IMG/VR virus record: IMGVR_UViG_3300049846_000223
Coordinates: 1 to 20,420 of that record
Length of the DNA stretch: 20,420 bases
Reading direction: 5' to 3' (one strand)
Source: a virus
The position numbers were made by a program, and so were the translations under genes. Shown here piece after piece: positions 12,634-19,278 of this stretch; positions within the stretch are counted from its first letter, which is position 1, and every line of letters begins with the position of its first letter. The notes beneath the pieces are model-generated. The model saw only the letters and a list, made by a program, of their open reading frames with translations. It was not told where the DNA came from and did no database searches.

Positions 12634-13869
12634 ATGATGAAGATTCAACTCCGTCCGCATCAAGAACGTGCTGTTGCTGTTATGCAAAAGCACAACAAAG
12701 GTCAACTGATTGTACCTACTGGTGGTGGTAAGACTCTCAAGATGATCTATGATTGTCTGCGTGAGTTGCAGTCTGAAACTCCCCAGACTATTGTTGTTGT
12801 TGCTCCGCGCATTCTGCTTGCTGAGCAACTCTCTTCTGAGTTTCTGGAGTTCATCACCAACGCAGAAGTTCTGCACGTTCACAGTGGTGAAACTCATCAC
12901 GAGTCTTCTACTCGTCCTTATGAGATTCGTCGTTGGGTTGAGGCAAATGCTGACAATCATCGTCTGATTGTAACCACCTACAACTCTCTCAATCGTCTGC
13001 AAGCAGCAGAGATTGATGTGGATACGATTTACTTTGACGAGGCACATAACAGTGTTCAACGTCACTTTTTCCCTGCTACTGAGCACTTCTCTGCTGCTGC
13101 TCGTCGTTGCTACTTCTTCACTGCAACTCCCAAACATTCTCTTGCTGTGGGTAAAGCAGGCATGAATGATGCAGATGTTTATGGTCAGGTTATCTGCAAA
13201 GTTCCTGCTCCTGAACTTGTGCAAGGTGGTTTTATTGTGCCCCCTAAAGTTGTCGTCAAGCAACTGGAGATGGTGAAGGGCAAGCAGACCAACTTCGACC
13301 GTGATTCTGCTAACCTGCTGGAAACCATCGATGACAACAACGTCGGCAAGATTCTGATCTGTGCTAAGGCAACCAAGCAGATTGTGTCGTTGGTGACTGA
13401 AACTGATTTCTGCTTTGAGTTGGAGCAACGTGGTTTCTCTTGGATGTATATCACTGCCAAGACTGGTGCAGTTATTGATGGCAAGAAAGTGAACCGTGAG
13501 GTATTCTTTGATACCCTGAGTGCATGGGGCAAAGACAACTCTAAGAAGTTTGTTGTTCTGCACCACAGCATCCTCGCTGAGGGTATCAACGTGTCTGGTC
13601 TGGAAGCAGTGCTGTTCCTGCGCAACATGGACTTTATTGGCATCAGTCAGACCATCGGACGTGTGATCCGTTTGCATCACGATGATGCTGCTAAGTTGCG
13701 TGATGGTGCTATTCAACCTGGCAACCTCAGTCAGTATAGCAAATCGTTCGGTCTTGTGTGCATCCCTGTGTACAGCAAGGTTGGTATCAGCACTGCCCGT
13801 GCAGTTCAGTCGGTTGTTGATACGATCTTCGAGAAGGGAGAACCTGCCATCAGCACCGTTCGCAGGTGA
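12634..13869 (+). CDS. SF2 DEAH-box helicase (411 aa)
   Basis: Start placed at ATG 12634 (MMKIQLRPHQERAV) because the family-like LRPHQ motif follows at once; ATG 12622 within the promoter is in frame. Walker A PTGGGKT at 28-34, DEAH at 135-138, TATP at 163-166 and motif VI QTIGRVIR at 339-346 give a complete RecA-like pair, so an active ATP-dependent translocase is expected. It is shorter than T4 UvsW (about 500 aa), lacks the UvsW N-terminal domain and has DEAH, so it is a ResIII-type SF2 enzyme and not clearly the UvsW orthologue. Likely role: phage DNA recombination or fork processing, with the nuclease and ligase-like genes downstream. Codon use is more GC-rich than upstream genes. A strong terminator follows. 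Confidence 0.85.
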   Translation: MMKIQLRPHQERAVAVMQKHNKGQLIVPTGGGKTLKMIYDCLRELQSETPQTIVVVAPRILLAEQLSSEFLEFITNAEVLHVHSGETHHESSTRPYEIRRWVEANADNHRLIVTTYNSLNRLQAAEIDVDTIYFDEAHNSVQRHFFPATEHFSAAARRCYFFTATPKHSLAVGKAGMNDADVYGQVICKVPAPELVQGGFIVPPKVVVKQLEMVKGKQTNFDRDSANLLETIDDNNVGKILICAKATKQIVSLVTETDFCFELEQRGFSWMYITAKTGAVIDGKKVNREVFFDTLSAWGKDNSKKFVVLHHSILAEGINVSGLEAVLFLRNMDFIGISQTIGRVIRLHHDDAAKLRDGAIQPGNLSQYSKSFGLVCIPVYSKVGISTARAVQSVVDTIFEKGEPAISTVRR

Positions 13870-13893
13870 GTCTCACTGAGAACCCAATCACAG

Positions 13894-13917
13894 TCAGGGT
13901 CAAAACCCTGATTTTTC
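13894..13917 (+). terminator. terminator after helicase gene
   Basis: Perfect 7-bp stem TCAGGGT (13894-13900) / ACCCTGA (13905-13911) with loop CAAA and a TTTTTCT tail: a canonical intrinsic terminator. Confidence 0.85.
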
Positions 13918-13933
13918 TGCAATTTCATGTCAC

Positions 13934-13948
13934 TGACCCCATAGGTCA
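13934..13948. repeat. short inverted repeat TGACC/GGTCA
   Basis: TGACC at 13934-13938 and GGTCA at 13944-13948 with a 5-base gap, in the leader between the terminator and the 13983 promoter box. It could be an operator; no more can be said. Confidence 0.25.
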
Positions 13949-13974
13949 TCCACCGCAACCAAAATCACGATTTT

Positions 13975-13988
13975 TCTCAAAGTATAAT
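13975..13988 (+). promoter_or_regulatory. degenerate cassette-like promoter with TATAAT overlapping ATG
   Basis: TCTCAAAGTATAAT looks like a cassette with the GTACCT segment removed: CTC, AAAGT, then TATAAT at 13983-13988. The start codon of the next gene (13987) overlaps TATAAT, as in six cassettes. No -35-like hexamer at the expected place. Confidence 0.4.
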
Positions 13989-14157
13989 GAAAGAAGGATT
14001 TATTATCGGCAAAGGTAACTATGCTGCCATCCCTTATGGCAATCAACTGATGGTAATTTGCAACGGAGAGCAACTCAAAGTGTGTAGGACTGAATCATCA
14101 GCAAGAAACTTCATTCAGCAGCACAAAAAGCAACAATCCTCCAAATCCTTACCCTAA
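13987..14157 (+). CDS. hypothetical protein (56 aa)
   Basis: ATG 13987 overlaps a TATAAT box. MKEGFIIGKGNYAAIPYGNQ, then LMVICNGEQLKVCRTESSARN, then a Lys/Gln/Ser-rich tail: a small beta-hairpin domain plus helix. It ends 1 base before the endonuclease VII-like gene and is probably co-transcribed with it. No family recognised. Confidence 0.65.
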   Translation: MKEGFIIGKGNYAAIPYGNQLMVICNGEQLKVCRTESSARNFIQQHKKQQSSKSLP

Positions 14158-14158
14158 C

Positions 14159-14548
14159 ATGACTCAAATGCAAGAGACTCGAACCTGTTCCAAATGCCAG
14201 AAAGTTTACCCTCTGAGTGAACAATTCTTTGGTCGCAATCAGTCAACAAATACTGGTGGAGATAAGTATTTTCGACCTGAGTGCAAAGACTGTACAAAGA
14301 AGGCAAGTCAAGGTAAGGCGCAGGCATACAAACTAGCAGGAAAACCAAAATATCCAGAACTGGGAACTCCATGCTATAATTGTGGTCGAACTGATAAAAA
14401 GTTGGTGTTTGATCATGACCATGAAACCCTAGCACATCGTGGTTGGTTGTGTGATAATTGCAATCGCAGTATCGGTATGCTGGGTGATACCATCGAGTCA
14501 CTTGAACGGACTATTCGATACCTAAAGGAAGGAAATCTGTACGGTTAA
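14159..14548 (+). CDS. endonuclease VII-like HNH nuclease (129 aa)
   Basis: Two zinc knuckles: C10-x2-C13 with C42-x2-C45, then C72-x2-C75 with C98-x2-C101. Between the latter two lies LVFDHDHET (85-90), the catalytic Asp-His segment of the Recombination endonuclease VII family (T4 gp49 type), followed by RGWLCDNCNRSIG. T4 gp49 cuts Holliday junctions and branched DNA before packaging; this protein is slightly shorter than gp49 and may be the resolvase or a related homing enzyme. It lies between a helicase gene and a ligase-like gene, which fits a repair role. The start follows the previous stop by one base. Confidence 0.85.
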   Translation: MTQMQETRTCSKCQKVYPLSEQFFGRNQSTNTGGDKYFRPECKDCTKKASQGKAQAYKLAGKPKYPELGTPCYNCGRTDKKLVFDHDHETLAHRGWLCDNCNRSIGMLGDTIESLERTIRYLKEGNLYG

Positions 14549-14581
14549 AAGTTACTCACCTCCAAAGTGTACCTATAGTGT
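14548..14581 (+). promoter_or_regulatory. 34-bp promoter cassette, copy 5 (CTCC type)
   Basis: TATAGTGTA, so no ATG forms; the gene starts at 14598, 17 bases on. The cassette begins on the last base of the upstream TAA. Confidence 0.75.
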
Positions 14582-14597
14582 AAGACGCATCCACTCT

Positions 14598-14798
14598 ATG
14601 CCTCGCACTCGCAAACAGTCTGAAGTGTCTGTGCCTGAGGTTCTGATTACTCGTGATCAGTACATCAAAGACATCAAGATTCGTTGGCAAATCCACCAGT
14701 ATGAAATCACTAAACTGATGGAAGATCTGAACAAAGTTGTGCAAACTGTTGCTCCTTATGTTCAGCAAATCCGTGCTCGTTATGTGACAGTACGATAA
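14598..14798 (+). CDS. hypothetical helical basic protein (66 aa)
   Basis: MPRTRKQSEVSVPEVLITRD.. then a long helix (YIKDIKIRWQIHQYEITKLM, LNKVVQTVAPYVQQIRARY). Monocistronic: a cassette upstream and a terminator directly downstream. Basic and coiled-coil-like; function unknown. Confidence 0.7.
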   Translation: MPRTRKQSEVSVPEVLITRDQYIKDIKIRWQIHQYEITKLMEDLNKVVQTVAPYVQQIRARYVTVR

Positions 14799-14805
14799 GT
14801 GTACC
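14797..14805 (+). repeat. isolated fragment of the cassette (AAGTGTACC)
   Basis: AAGTGTACC equals the centre of the 34-bp cassette but lacks both flanks and the -10 box. It overlaps the stop of the 14598 gene. It may be a relic or chance. Confidence 0.2.
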
Positions 14806-14831
14806 AAGAGGGGTTGCGATCCCTCTTTTTT
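14806..14831 (+). terminator. terminator
   Basis: AAGAGGG (14806-14812) pairs with CCCTCTT (14821-14827), 8-base loop, then Ts. Nearly the same stem as the terminator at 19945-19972. Confidence 0.85.
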
Positions 14832-14847
14832 GTGCGATCATTACATT

Positions 14848-15744
14848 ATGCAAAACAAACACCTTGAACATCCAGAAGATCAAATCCTCACGGGCAATCT
14901 CTCTGTCCTGGATTGGTTTACTGCTGATTCTACTATCAGTGTCAAGATTGATGGTGCTCCCGCTATTGTTTGGGGCACCAATCCTGCCAACGGAAAGTTC
15001 TTCGTTGGAACTAAATCTGTCTTCAACAAAGTAAAGATCAAGATCAATCATTCACATGAAGAAATTGATGCGAACCATGAAGGTAAAGTTGCGACTATTC
15101 TTCATGCTTGCCTTGATTATCTGCCTCGCACAGATTATATCTTTCAAGGGGATTTTATTGGTTTTGGGGGTTCTGATACTTATCGTCCCAACACGATCAC
15201 TTACCAGTTCCCTGAGGTAGTCAATCAAGAGGTCATTATTGCCCCTCATACGTTCTATGTTGCAGAGAATGATCTGAGGGATGCTGTTGCCTATCCGATG
15301 AACTTTATCATCACGGATACTCCTTATGTGAAGTTTGTGTGCCCCAGAGCAGACATTTGCCCTCATCGTGAGGATCTGGAAGACATCAGTAAGTTTGCCA
15401 AACAGATGAGCACTTTGTGTGAGTTTGTGTCTGAACGCAAGGCAACAGAAATCAAAAAAGTTATCAATTCCTACATCCGTGAGGGTAAGGAGGTCGATGA
15501 GCATGAAATTGCAGAAAATTATGATGTTGACATCAACCTGCTGCGTTTGTGGAAGTTGGTGTACTCTATCAAGATGGATTTGTTCTTCTTCATTCGCACT
15601 GATGATAGCATCCAGTGCTCTATTAACGGAGAGAAGTCTGATCATGAAGGTTATGTCATGACCAACAAGTTTGGTATGATGAAAGTTGTTGATCGTCATC
15701 AATTCTCTCGTGCAAACTTCAACATGGTGCGGAATTGGGGGTAA
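14848..15744 (+). CDS. nucleotidyltransferase/ligase-like KxDG protein (298 aa)
   Basis: ATG 14848 is chosen; the frame extends to TTG 14830 but that lies in the terminator. Motifs in order match the covalent nucleotidyltransferase (ATP-dependent ligase/capping) fold: motif I VKIDGAP with Lys33, a FVGTKSVF strand, a motif III-like FQGDFIGFGG, motif IV HEGYVM with Glu267, and motif V MMKVVD with Lys279. A C-terminal OB domain is not evident at this length. A nucleic-acid ligase or end-adenylating enzyme is therefore plausible. I recall marine phage proteins with the same KxDGAPA start and no assigned function, so it may belong to an uncharacterised ligase-like family. The promoter is not obvious; the leader from the terminator is only 16 bases. 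Confidence 0.7.
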   Translation: MQNKHLEHPEDQILTGNLSVLDWFTADSTISVKIDGAPAIVWGTNPANGKFFVGTKSVFNKVKIKINHSHEEIDANHEGKVATILHACLDYLPRTDYIFQGDFIGFGGSDTYRPNTITYQFPEVVNQEVIIAPHTFYVAENDLRDAVAYPMNFIITDTPYVKFVCPRADICPHREDLEDISKFAKQMSTLCEFVSERKATEIKKVINSYIREGKEVDEHEIAENYDVDINLLRLWKLVYSIKMDLFFFIRTDDSIQCSINGEKSDHEGYVMTNKFGMMKVVDRHQFSRANFNMVRNWG

Positions 15745-15746
15745 TT

Positions 15747-15780
15747 AAAGTTACTCACCTCCAAAGTGTACCTATAGTAT
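15747..15780 (+). promoter_or_regulatory. 34-bp promoter cassette, copy 6 (CTCC type, ATG inside)
   Basis: Two bases after the previous stop; ATG 15779-15781 overlaps TATAGTATG and is in frame with the next gene. Confidence 0.8.
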
Positions 15781-16237
15781 GAGCAACACTACCATGCAAG
15801 CACAGGCACAACAAACTATTGCAGAGAATGTTCTCAAGAATACTCTACTGCTGATTGAAGCACTGAAAGACAACTATCGTGAATATGCTATTCGTGGTCA
15901 TCAGAAATCGATCGAGAACCTGAACTATACTTACGACACCACTGATTCAGTTCAGTCGCAGCATCATGCTCGCAAGATTGAAGAACTGAAGTCTGGTAAG
16001 TGTGACATCGATTATGTCATCGAATCTGGCAAAAAGTATCACAAAGTTATCTTTGTCAGTGGTGGTGGATCTCGTTCGGTTCACTGCTTCATCGATAAGC
16101 AAACTGGTGAAGTGTATAAGTCTGCTTCCTGGAAATCACCTGCCCAAGGTGTTCGTTATGATCTGCGATTGATCAAAGATCGTGAATACCTGCTTGAGAA
16201 TGCTGACTGGTCTGGTGGTTATCTGTACGCACGATGA
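15779..16237 (+). CDS. conserved hypothetical protein (152 aa)
   Basis: The N-terminal third is helical (AENVLKNTLLLIEALKDNYR), the middle charged, and the C-terminal domain (residues about 85-152) beta-rich: KKYHKVIFVSGGGSRSVHCF, DKQTGEVYKSASWKSPAQGV, ENADWSGGYLYAR. The 'SRSVH.FiDk.TGEVYK.ASWK.P..gvRY' block is one I recall from many cyanophages, function unknown. The start could be the cassette's ATG (15779) or ATG 15794. Confidence 0.75.
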   Translation: MSNTTMQAQAQQTIAENVLKNTLLLIEALKDNYREYAIRGHQKSIENLNYTYDTTDSVQSQHHARKIEELKSGKCDIDYVIESGKKYHKVIFVSGGGSRSVHCFIDKQTGEVYKSASWKSPAQGVRYDLRLIKDREYLLENADWSGGYLYAR

Positions 16238-16246
16238 TTCCCCATT

Positions 16247-16280
16247 AAAGTTACTCACCTCCAAAGTGTACCTATAGTAT
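16247..16280 (+). promoter_or_regulatory. 34-bp promoter cassette, copy 7 (CTCC type, ATG inside)
   Basis: ATG 16279 within TATAGTATG. There is no other ATG, GTG or TTG in frame nearby, so this copy is a critical test of start placement. Confidence 0.8.
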
Positions 16281-16518
16281 GAGCAACACCATCGTTTCCG
16301 AAGTCTACTCCTACCACACAAATTGGAAGGAAGGCAAAGTCAATCAAATGTGGATTGAGCAAATCACTGATAAAGAGTGCGATAATCTCTTTGTTGCTGT
16401 TGCACACAATCCTCGTAATGGTTCTACGATGGAGATGAGCAATCCCCGCACATCTTACCATGAAACTCTAAACTGGGTTCGCAACTGGTGTGGCACTTTC
16501 TGTATTCTTCCTGCCTGA
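16279..16518 (+). CDS. hypothetical protein (79 aa)
   Basis: MSNTIVSEVYSYHTNWKEGK.. then DKECDNLFVAVAHNPRNG and a Trp/Cys-rich end (NWVRNWCGTFCILPA). The start must be the ATG inside the cassette, since the next Met is residue 24. First of four closely spaced genes. Function unknown. Confidence 0.65.
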   Translation: MSNTIVSEVYSYHTNWKEGKVNQMWIEQITDKECDNLFVAVAHNPRNGSTMEMSNPRTSYHETLNWVRNWCGTFCILPA

Positions 16519-16520
16519 TT

Positions 16521-16688
16521 ATGAAGAACTATCGTCTCTTGATTGAGTATTGGGTTCCAGATGAAGATGAGAACCTATATGAAGAAAAGATCATCCAATC
16601 TCGTTCATCTTGTGGTAAGATTGCAGATGATTACCTAGCACAAGATCGCACAAATCTTATCCGTTCTGTTGAAGTTACTCCTGTTTGA
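16521..16688 (+). CDS. hypothetical protein (55 aa)
   Basis: ATG 16521 is 2 bases after the previous stop. MKNYRLLIEYWVPDEDENLY, then SSCGKIADDYLAQDRTNLI and RSVEVTPV: strand-helix-strand. No ribosome site; probably translated by re-initiation. Confidence 0.65.
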   Translation: MKNYRLLIEYWVPDEDENLYEEKIIQSRSSCGKIADDYLAQDRTNLIRSVEVTPV

Positions 16689-16690
16689 TT

Positions 16691-17098
16691 ATGGCAACTC
16701 GTTCCCGAATTGGTATTCAACTCTCTGATGATTCCATCCTCTCTGTGTATTGTCACTGGGATGGATATCCTGAGTTTAATGGTGTGAAACTCGTTGAACA
16801 TTTCAATAGTTATGATAAAGCATCAGAACTGATTGATGGTGGTGACATCTCTGCACTGTGGACAAATGCAGGATGGGACAACGAAACTCTAGAGGAAACT
16901 GGTCCCCTGTATTATTCTTCTCGTGGTGAAGATCTTGCTCCTCGATTAGATTCTGATCTGTGTGAGTATCTGCTACCTGCTGGTGCAGAAGAGTATCACT
17001 ACCTGTTTACAAATGGCAAATGGGTGTGCTACAATATGAATCAATTTGACAACAAACTCCCCCAAATCGTTCAAATCCCTGAAGGTGCAGTAGCATGA
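16691..17098 (+). CDS. conserved phage hypothetical protein (135 aa)
   Basis: MATRSRIGIQLSDDSILSVY then CHWDGYPEFNGVKLVEHFNS is a very recognisable N-terminus of a widespread phage family that I know only as hypothetical. It has a beta-rich first half, then LIDGGDISALWTNAGWDNE and a C-terminal LFTNGKWVCYNMNQFD strand pair. The gene starts 2 bases after the previous stop and overlaps the next by 4 bases (ATGA). Role unknown. Confidence 0.8.
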   Translation: MATRSRIGIQLSDDSILSVYCHWDGYPEFNGVKLVEHFNSYDKASELIDGGDISALWTNAGWDNETLEETGPLYYSSRGEDLAPRLDSDLCEYLLPAGAEEYHYLFTNGKWVCYNMNQFDNKLPQIVQIPEGAVA

Positions 17099-17238
17099 AA
17101 TGCGAAGTTAAACTCTACGTTGCTGGTAAAGTCTTTACGGAGACTGTAGAAGCACGAAACTATCAGGATGCTCGTGAGACTGCTCTCGCACGCAATCCTA
17201 CAGCAAAGGTGATCGGAGTCAACGCAGTTTTCAAGTGA
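17095..17238 (+). CDS. hypothetical protein (47 aa)
   Basis: MKCEVKLYVAGKVFTETVEA, then RNYQDARETALARNPTAKVI: a strand pair, a helix and a strand, like a small half-ferredoxin fold. It ends 2 bases before cassette copy 8. I recall similar short cyanophage proteins, function unknown. Confidence 0.7.
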   Translation: MKCEVKLYVAGKVFTETVEARNYQDARETALARNPTAKVIGVNAVFK

Positions 17239-17240
17239 TC

Positions 17241-17274
17241 AAAGTTACTCACCTCTAAACTGTACCTATAGTAT
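17241..17274 (+). promoter_or_regulatory. 34-bp promoter cassette, copy 8 (divergent, CTCT)
   Basis: The most different copy: CTCTAAACTGTACC where the others have CTC(C/G)AAAGTGTACC. TATAGTATA, no ATG. It has the second-longest leader (30 bases to 17304). Confidence 0.7.
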
Positions 17275-17303
17275 ACCACGACACTAACGGAGTTAGTTCA
17301 ATC

Positions 17304-17861
17304 ATGACAATCGCAAATCTTATCGATCACCTGGAAACTGGTGTAAATTGGAATAAAGTTTTCGGTGTAGTTTGTTCCACTTATGGTGACAAAGGATTCA
17401 CCTCTCGTGCAGACAACTTCACCAAGTCAACAACTATTGAAAAGGCACTTGCAAAGTTTTCTGATCTTAACCGCGTGGATCAGATTGGTTATGACTTCAT
17501 GTATGGTGGTCTCAAAGTAGAACTGAAGATGCGTCAGAATCTGTTCTACAAGAGAACACCACATCAGACGCAAGTGATCAAGATGAAGAACTTCCAAGGT
17601 AACAAAAAGACTCTGGAAGATTTTAAGAACGACCAAACATTTGATGTTGCAATCATCCTGTGTCTGACTACATTTCAGGTGATTGTTGTAGAGGATGATG
17701 TTGCTCGCAATCGTTACTTTGCAGATGGTGATGGAGTCTTTGCAAAGTTTGGTTTGGGAGACTACTACAAGTGTGATATTGGTGAAGTCAATCCCATAAT
17801 TCCTCCGACTTCACTATCTGAACAGATTCAGCAGGCAATCGACAATCACCTGAACTTCTGA
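17304..17861 (+). CDS. putative PD-(D/E)xK-type nuclease (185 aa)
   Basis: Residues 59-78 (DQIGYDFMYGGLKVELKMRQ) read as D64-x8-E73-x-K75, the core of the PD-(D/E)xK fold: a strand with Asp, a turn, then a strand with ExK. It is followed by a basic helix region (NLFYKRTPHQTQVIKMKN) and a hydrophobic strand (FDVAIILCLTTFQVIVVEDD). If correct, it would be a metal-dependent nuclease or an inactive relative acting in phage DNA processing or host DNA degradation. No other family fits. It is the only gene from cassette copy 8; a weak GGAG lies 15 bases before the ATG. Confidence 0.6.
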   Translation: MTIANLIDHLETGVNWNKVFGVVCSTYGDKGFTSRADNFTKSTTIEKALAKFSDLNRVDQIGYDFMYGGLKVELKMRQNLFYKRTPHQTQVIKMKNFQGNKKTLEDFKNDQTFDVAIILCLTTFQVIVVEDDVARNRYFADGDGVFAKFGLGDYYKCDIGEVNPIIPPTSLSEQIQQAIDNHLNF

Positions 17862-17868
17862 GTCCTTC

Positions 17869-17902
17869 AAAGTTACTCACCTCGAAAGTGTACCTATAGT
17901 AT
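17869..17902 (+). promoter_or_regulatory. 34-bp promoter cassette, copy 9 (CTCG type, ATG inside)
   Basis: ATG 17901 inside TATAGTATG, in frame with the next gene; a second in-frame ATG is at 17919. Confidence 0.8.
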
Positions 17903-18167
17903 GACCACTCCCGAAACCATGATCGAGTTCCCCACACTGCAGTCTAAAGATGGCACGATGCTGGTGGGTTTCTATCCTATCACCGATGCACCCAATCATG
18001 TTCTCAAGGTTCTATCTTGGAAAGGTGTTGATACCATCTCTCGCAAGTGCATCTGGAAATCTGATGTAACTCGTGAGGTGAATGAGCGTCTGTCACTGGG
18101 ATACTTTATCACTGGTGATAACATCGGCACTGAGCAAGAATGGAATCCTATGCAAGGTGCGTGCTGA
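17901..18167 (+). CDS. hypothetical protein (88 aa)
   Basis: MTTPETMIEFPTLQSKDGTM then LVGFYPITDAPNHVLKVLSW: beta-rich with Trp/Cys (KCIWKSDVTREVNERLSLGY). Start at 17901 or 17919 (MIEFPT). TGATG junction with the next gene. Function unknown. Confidence 0.7.
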   Translation: MTTPETMIEFPTLQSKDGTMLVGFYPITDAPNHVLKVLSWKGVDTISRKCIWKSDVTREVNERLSLGYFITGDNIGTEQEWNPMQGAC

Positions 18168-18328
18168 TGAAACATTCTAACACTGTTCGCATTATTGACA
18201 AACTCGGATTGTTTCCTGAGACAAGAGGAAAGGCACGATATATCACCGTCAAGACATACAATCATGCGATGGAAATTGTAGACGAACAAAACAAACTTGG
18301 CAACATAGCAACACTGATTAACTGGTAA
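18167..18328 (+). CDS. hypothetical basic protein (53 aa)
   Basis: TGATG start. MKHSNTVRIIDKLGLFPETR then GKARYITVKTYNHAMEIVDE: basic, alpha/beta. Its stop TAA (18326-18328) is followed by TTAAAG of cassette copy 10. Function unknown. Confidence 0.65.
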   Translation: MKHSNTVRIIDKLGLFPETRGKARYITVKTYNHAMEIVDEQNKLGNIATLINW

Positions 18329-18330
18329 TT

Positions 18331-18364
18331 AAAGTTACTCACCTCCAAAGTGTACCTATAGTAT
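18331..18364 (+). promoter_or_regulatory. 34-bp promoter cassette, copy 10 (CTCC type, ATG inside)
   Basis: ATG 18363 inside TATAGTATG. The coding bases after it (AGCACCACAACCACG) resemble those after copies 6 and 7. Confidence 0.8.
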
Positions 18365-18521
18365 GAGCACCACAACCACGATGCAAACTCTCACTCAAGA
18401 CGACATTCTAGCACTGATGGCACTAATTGAGTTTCATGATGATTGGGACGAAGTAAGTGAAGTTGTCGGTGCTGATGTTGCTGCACTTTATGATAAGGTT
18501 TCCAATCTTCTGAAGAAATGA
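18363..18521 (+). CDS. hypothetical acidic protein (52 aa)
   Basis: MSTTTTMQTLTQDDILALMA then LIEFHDDWDEVSEVVGADVA: a helix-turn-helix-like pair of acidic helices. ATG 18381 is an alternative start. ATGA overlap with the next gene. Function unknown. Confidence 0.65.
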   Translation: MSTTTTMQTLTQDDILALMALIEFHDDWDEVSEVVGADVAALYDKVSNLLKK

Positions 18522-18718
18522 ATTACTACAAAGTCACAAACATCGAGTTTGATTTTGATGATGAAGATCTCACTCAAGAAGAGCAGGATGAGATCATTCA
18601 AGAGACCAAATCCTGTCTGTGGGATTCACCTAATGGAGAGGAATCTCTTGCCGATGTAATCACTAACAACACAGGTTGGTGCATTAAGTCACTTTCTTAC
18701 GATACGATTCATGCTTGA
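18518..18718 (+). CDS. hypothetical acidic protein (66 aa)
   Basis: MNYYKVTNIEFDFDDEDLTQ then EEQDEIIQETKSCLWD: a strand, then a strongly acidic helix and a Cys/Trp segment. The YKVTNIEFDFDDED start is a pattern I recall from cyanophage small proteins. It overlaps the next gene by 8 bases. Confidence 0.7.
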   Translation: MNYYKVTNIEFDFDDEDLTQEEQDEIIQETKSCLWDSPNGEESLADVITNNTGWCIKSLSYDTIHA

Positions 18719-18860
18719 AATCCTGCTCGCATCTACCATCATCGGTGCAACTGAGATTGCTCCAAATGTTCTCCAGATTGACTACCTTACTCCGACGAAT
18801 CAGATTGTCACTGTCCTCGAAAATACAGAACTCCAAGGAGGACAAACCGACCGTGATTGA
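18711..18860 (+). CDS. small protein with signal-like N-terminus (49 aa)
   Basis: MLEILLASTIIGATEIAPNV is a short hydrophobic stretch lacking basic residues, so export is uncertain; the rest (LTPTNQIVTVLENTELQGGQ) is polar. GTGA-type overlap (18853-18860) with the next gene. Function unknown. Confidence 0.55.
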   Translation: MLEILLASTIIGATEIAPNVLQIDYLTPTNQIVTVLENTELQGGQTDRD

Positions 18861-18996
18861 AACTCAATTCTTTATACTGACTCCTGAACAATATCAAGAA
18901 CATCTACACGATGCTGATGAACTGAATGTTACTCTAGACTATTATTTGTCCGAGTTCTGTGATGTCCAAGGTCCTCTAATTTCTACAAACAAATGA
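18853..18996 (+). CDS. hypothetical acidic protein (47 aa, GTG start)
   Basis: AAGGAGG at 18836-18842, a full Shine-Dalgarno, sets GTG 18853 as the start; the longer frame from 18715 overlaps the upstream gene and is rejected. MIETQFFILTPEQYQEHLHD then ADELNVTLDYYLSEFCD: helical, acidic. ATGA overlap with the next gene. Confidence 0.65.
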   Translation: MIETQFFILTPEQYQEHLHDADELNVTLDYYLSEFCDVQGPLISTNK

Positions 18997-19229
18997 TTCT
19001 CTACAATCCCGAAGATCACGGTTGTGCCTATACTATTGACAGTGAAGGTACATTATACTACATCCCCATTCACTCTAATGGTATTCTCAACTTCGGTGAA
19101 TTATGCGAGGTTGATTATGAAGAACTGCGAGATGGTGGATACGAAGATGAAGTCCAAGAGGTTCATCAAAAGTTAATTCAAATGATGAAATCTGTAGGCG
19201 AATACTATCAACAAGCAGCAGTCAATTAA
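18993..19229 (+). CDS. hypothetical acidic protein (78 aa)
   Basis: MILYNPEDHGCAYTIDSEGT, LYYIPIHSNGILNFGELCEV, then an acidic helix (VDYEELRDGGYEDEVQEVHQ). The beta-hairpin followed by an acidic helix resembles other phage hypotheticals. Its stop TAA (19227-19229) overlaps cassette copy 11. Confidence 0.7.
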   Translation: MILYNPEDHGCAYTIDSEGTLYYIPIHSNGILNFGELCEVDYEELRDGGYEDEVQEVHQKLIQMMKSVGEYYQQAAVN

Positions 19230-19261
19230 AGTTACTCACCTCGAAAGTGTACCTATAGTAT
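19228..19261 (+). promoter_or_regulatory. 34-bp promoter cassette, copy 11 (CTCG type)
   Basis: TATAGTATA, no ATG; the gene begins at 19279, 18 bases on. The previous stop codon lies inside it. Confidence 0.8.
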
Positions 19262-19278
19262 AGGACTCACTACCACTC

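Noticed and set aside
12598-13716. 372-codon open frame on the minus strand, antisense to the helicase
   Set aside because: Shadow of the helicase codons: the plus-strand protein has complete helicase motifs, while the antisense product is His/Thr/Asn-rich without any domain or ribosome site.
12634-13869. Calling the helicase UvsW
   Set aside because: Lacks the UvsW N-terminal domain, is about 90 residues shorter than the T4 protein and has DEAH; only the SF2 class is supported.
15052-15702. 216-codon minus-strand frame over the ligase-like gene
   Set aside because: Same reason; the plus-strand frame carries ordered ligase-type motifs.
1996-16461. Several minus-strand frames whose proteins all start or end with YTIGTLWR or YYRYTLEVSN
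   Set aside because: These shared peptides are just the 34-bp cassette read backwards in two frames; they are not a protein family.
18715-18996. 93-codon frame extending the gene at 18853 upstream
   Set aside because: The upstream part runs through the well-supported 18711 gene; a full AAGGAGG marks GTG 18853 as the start.
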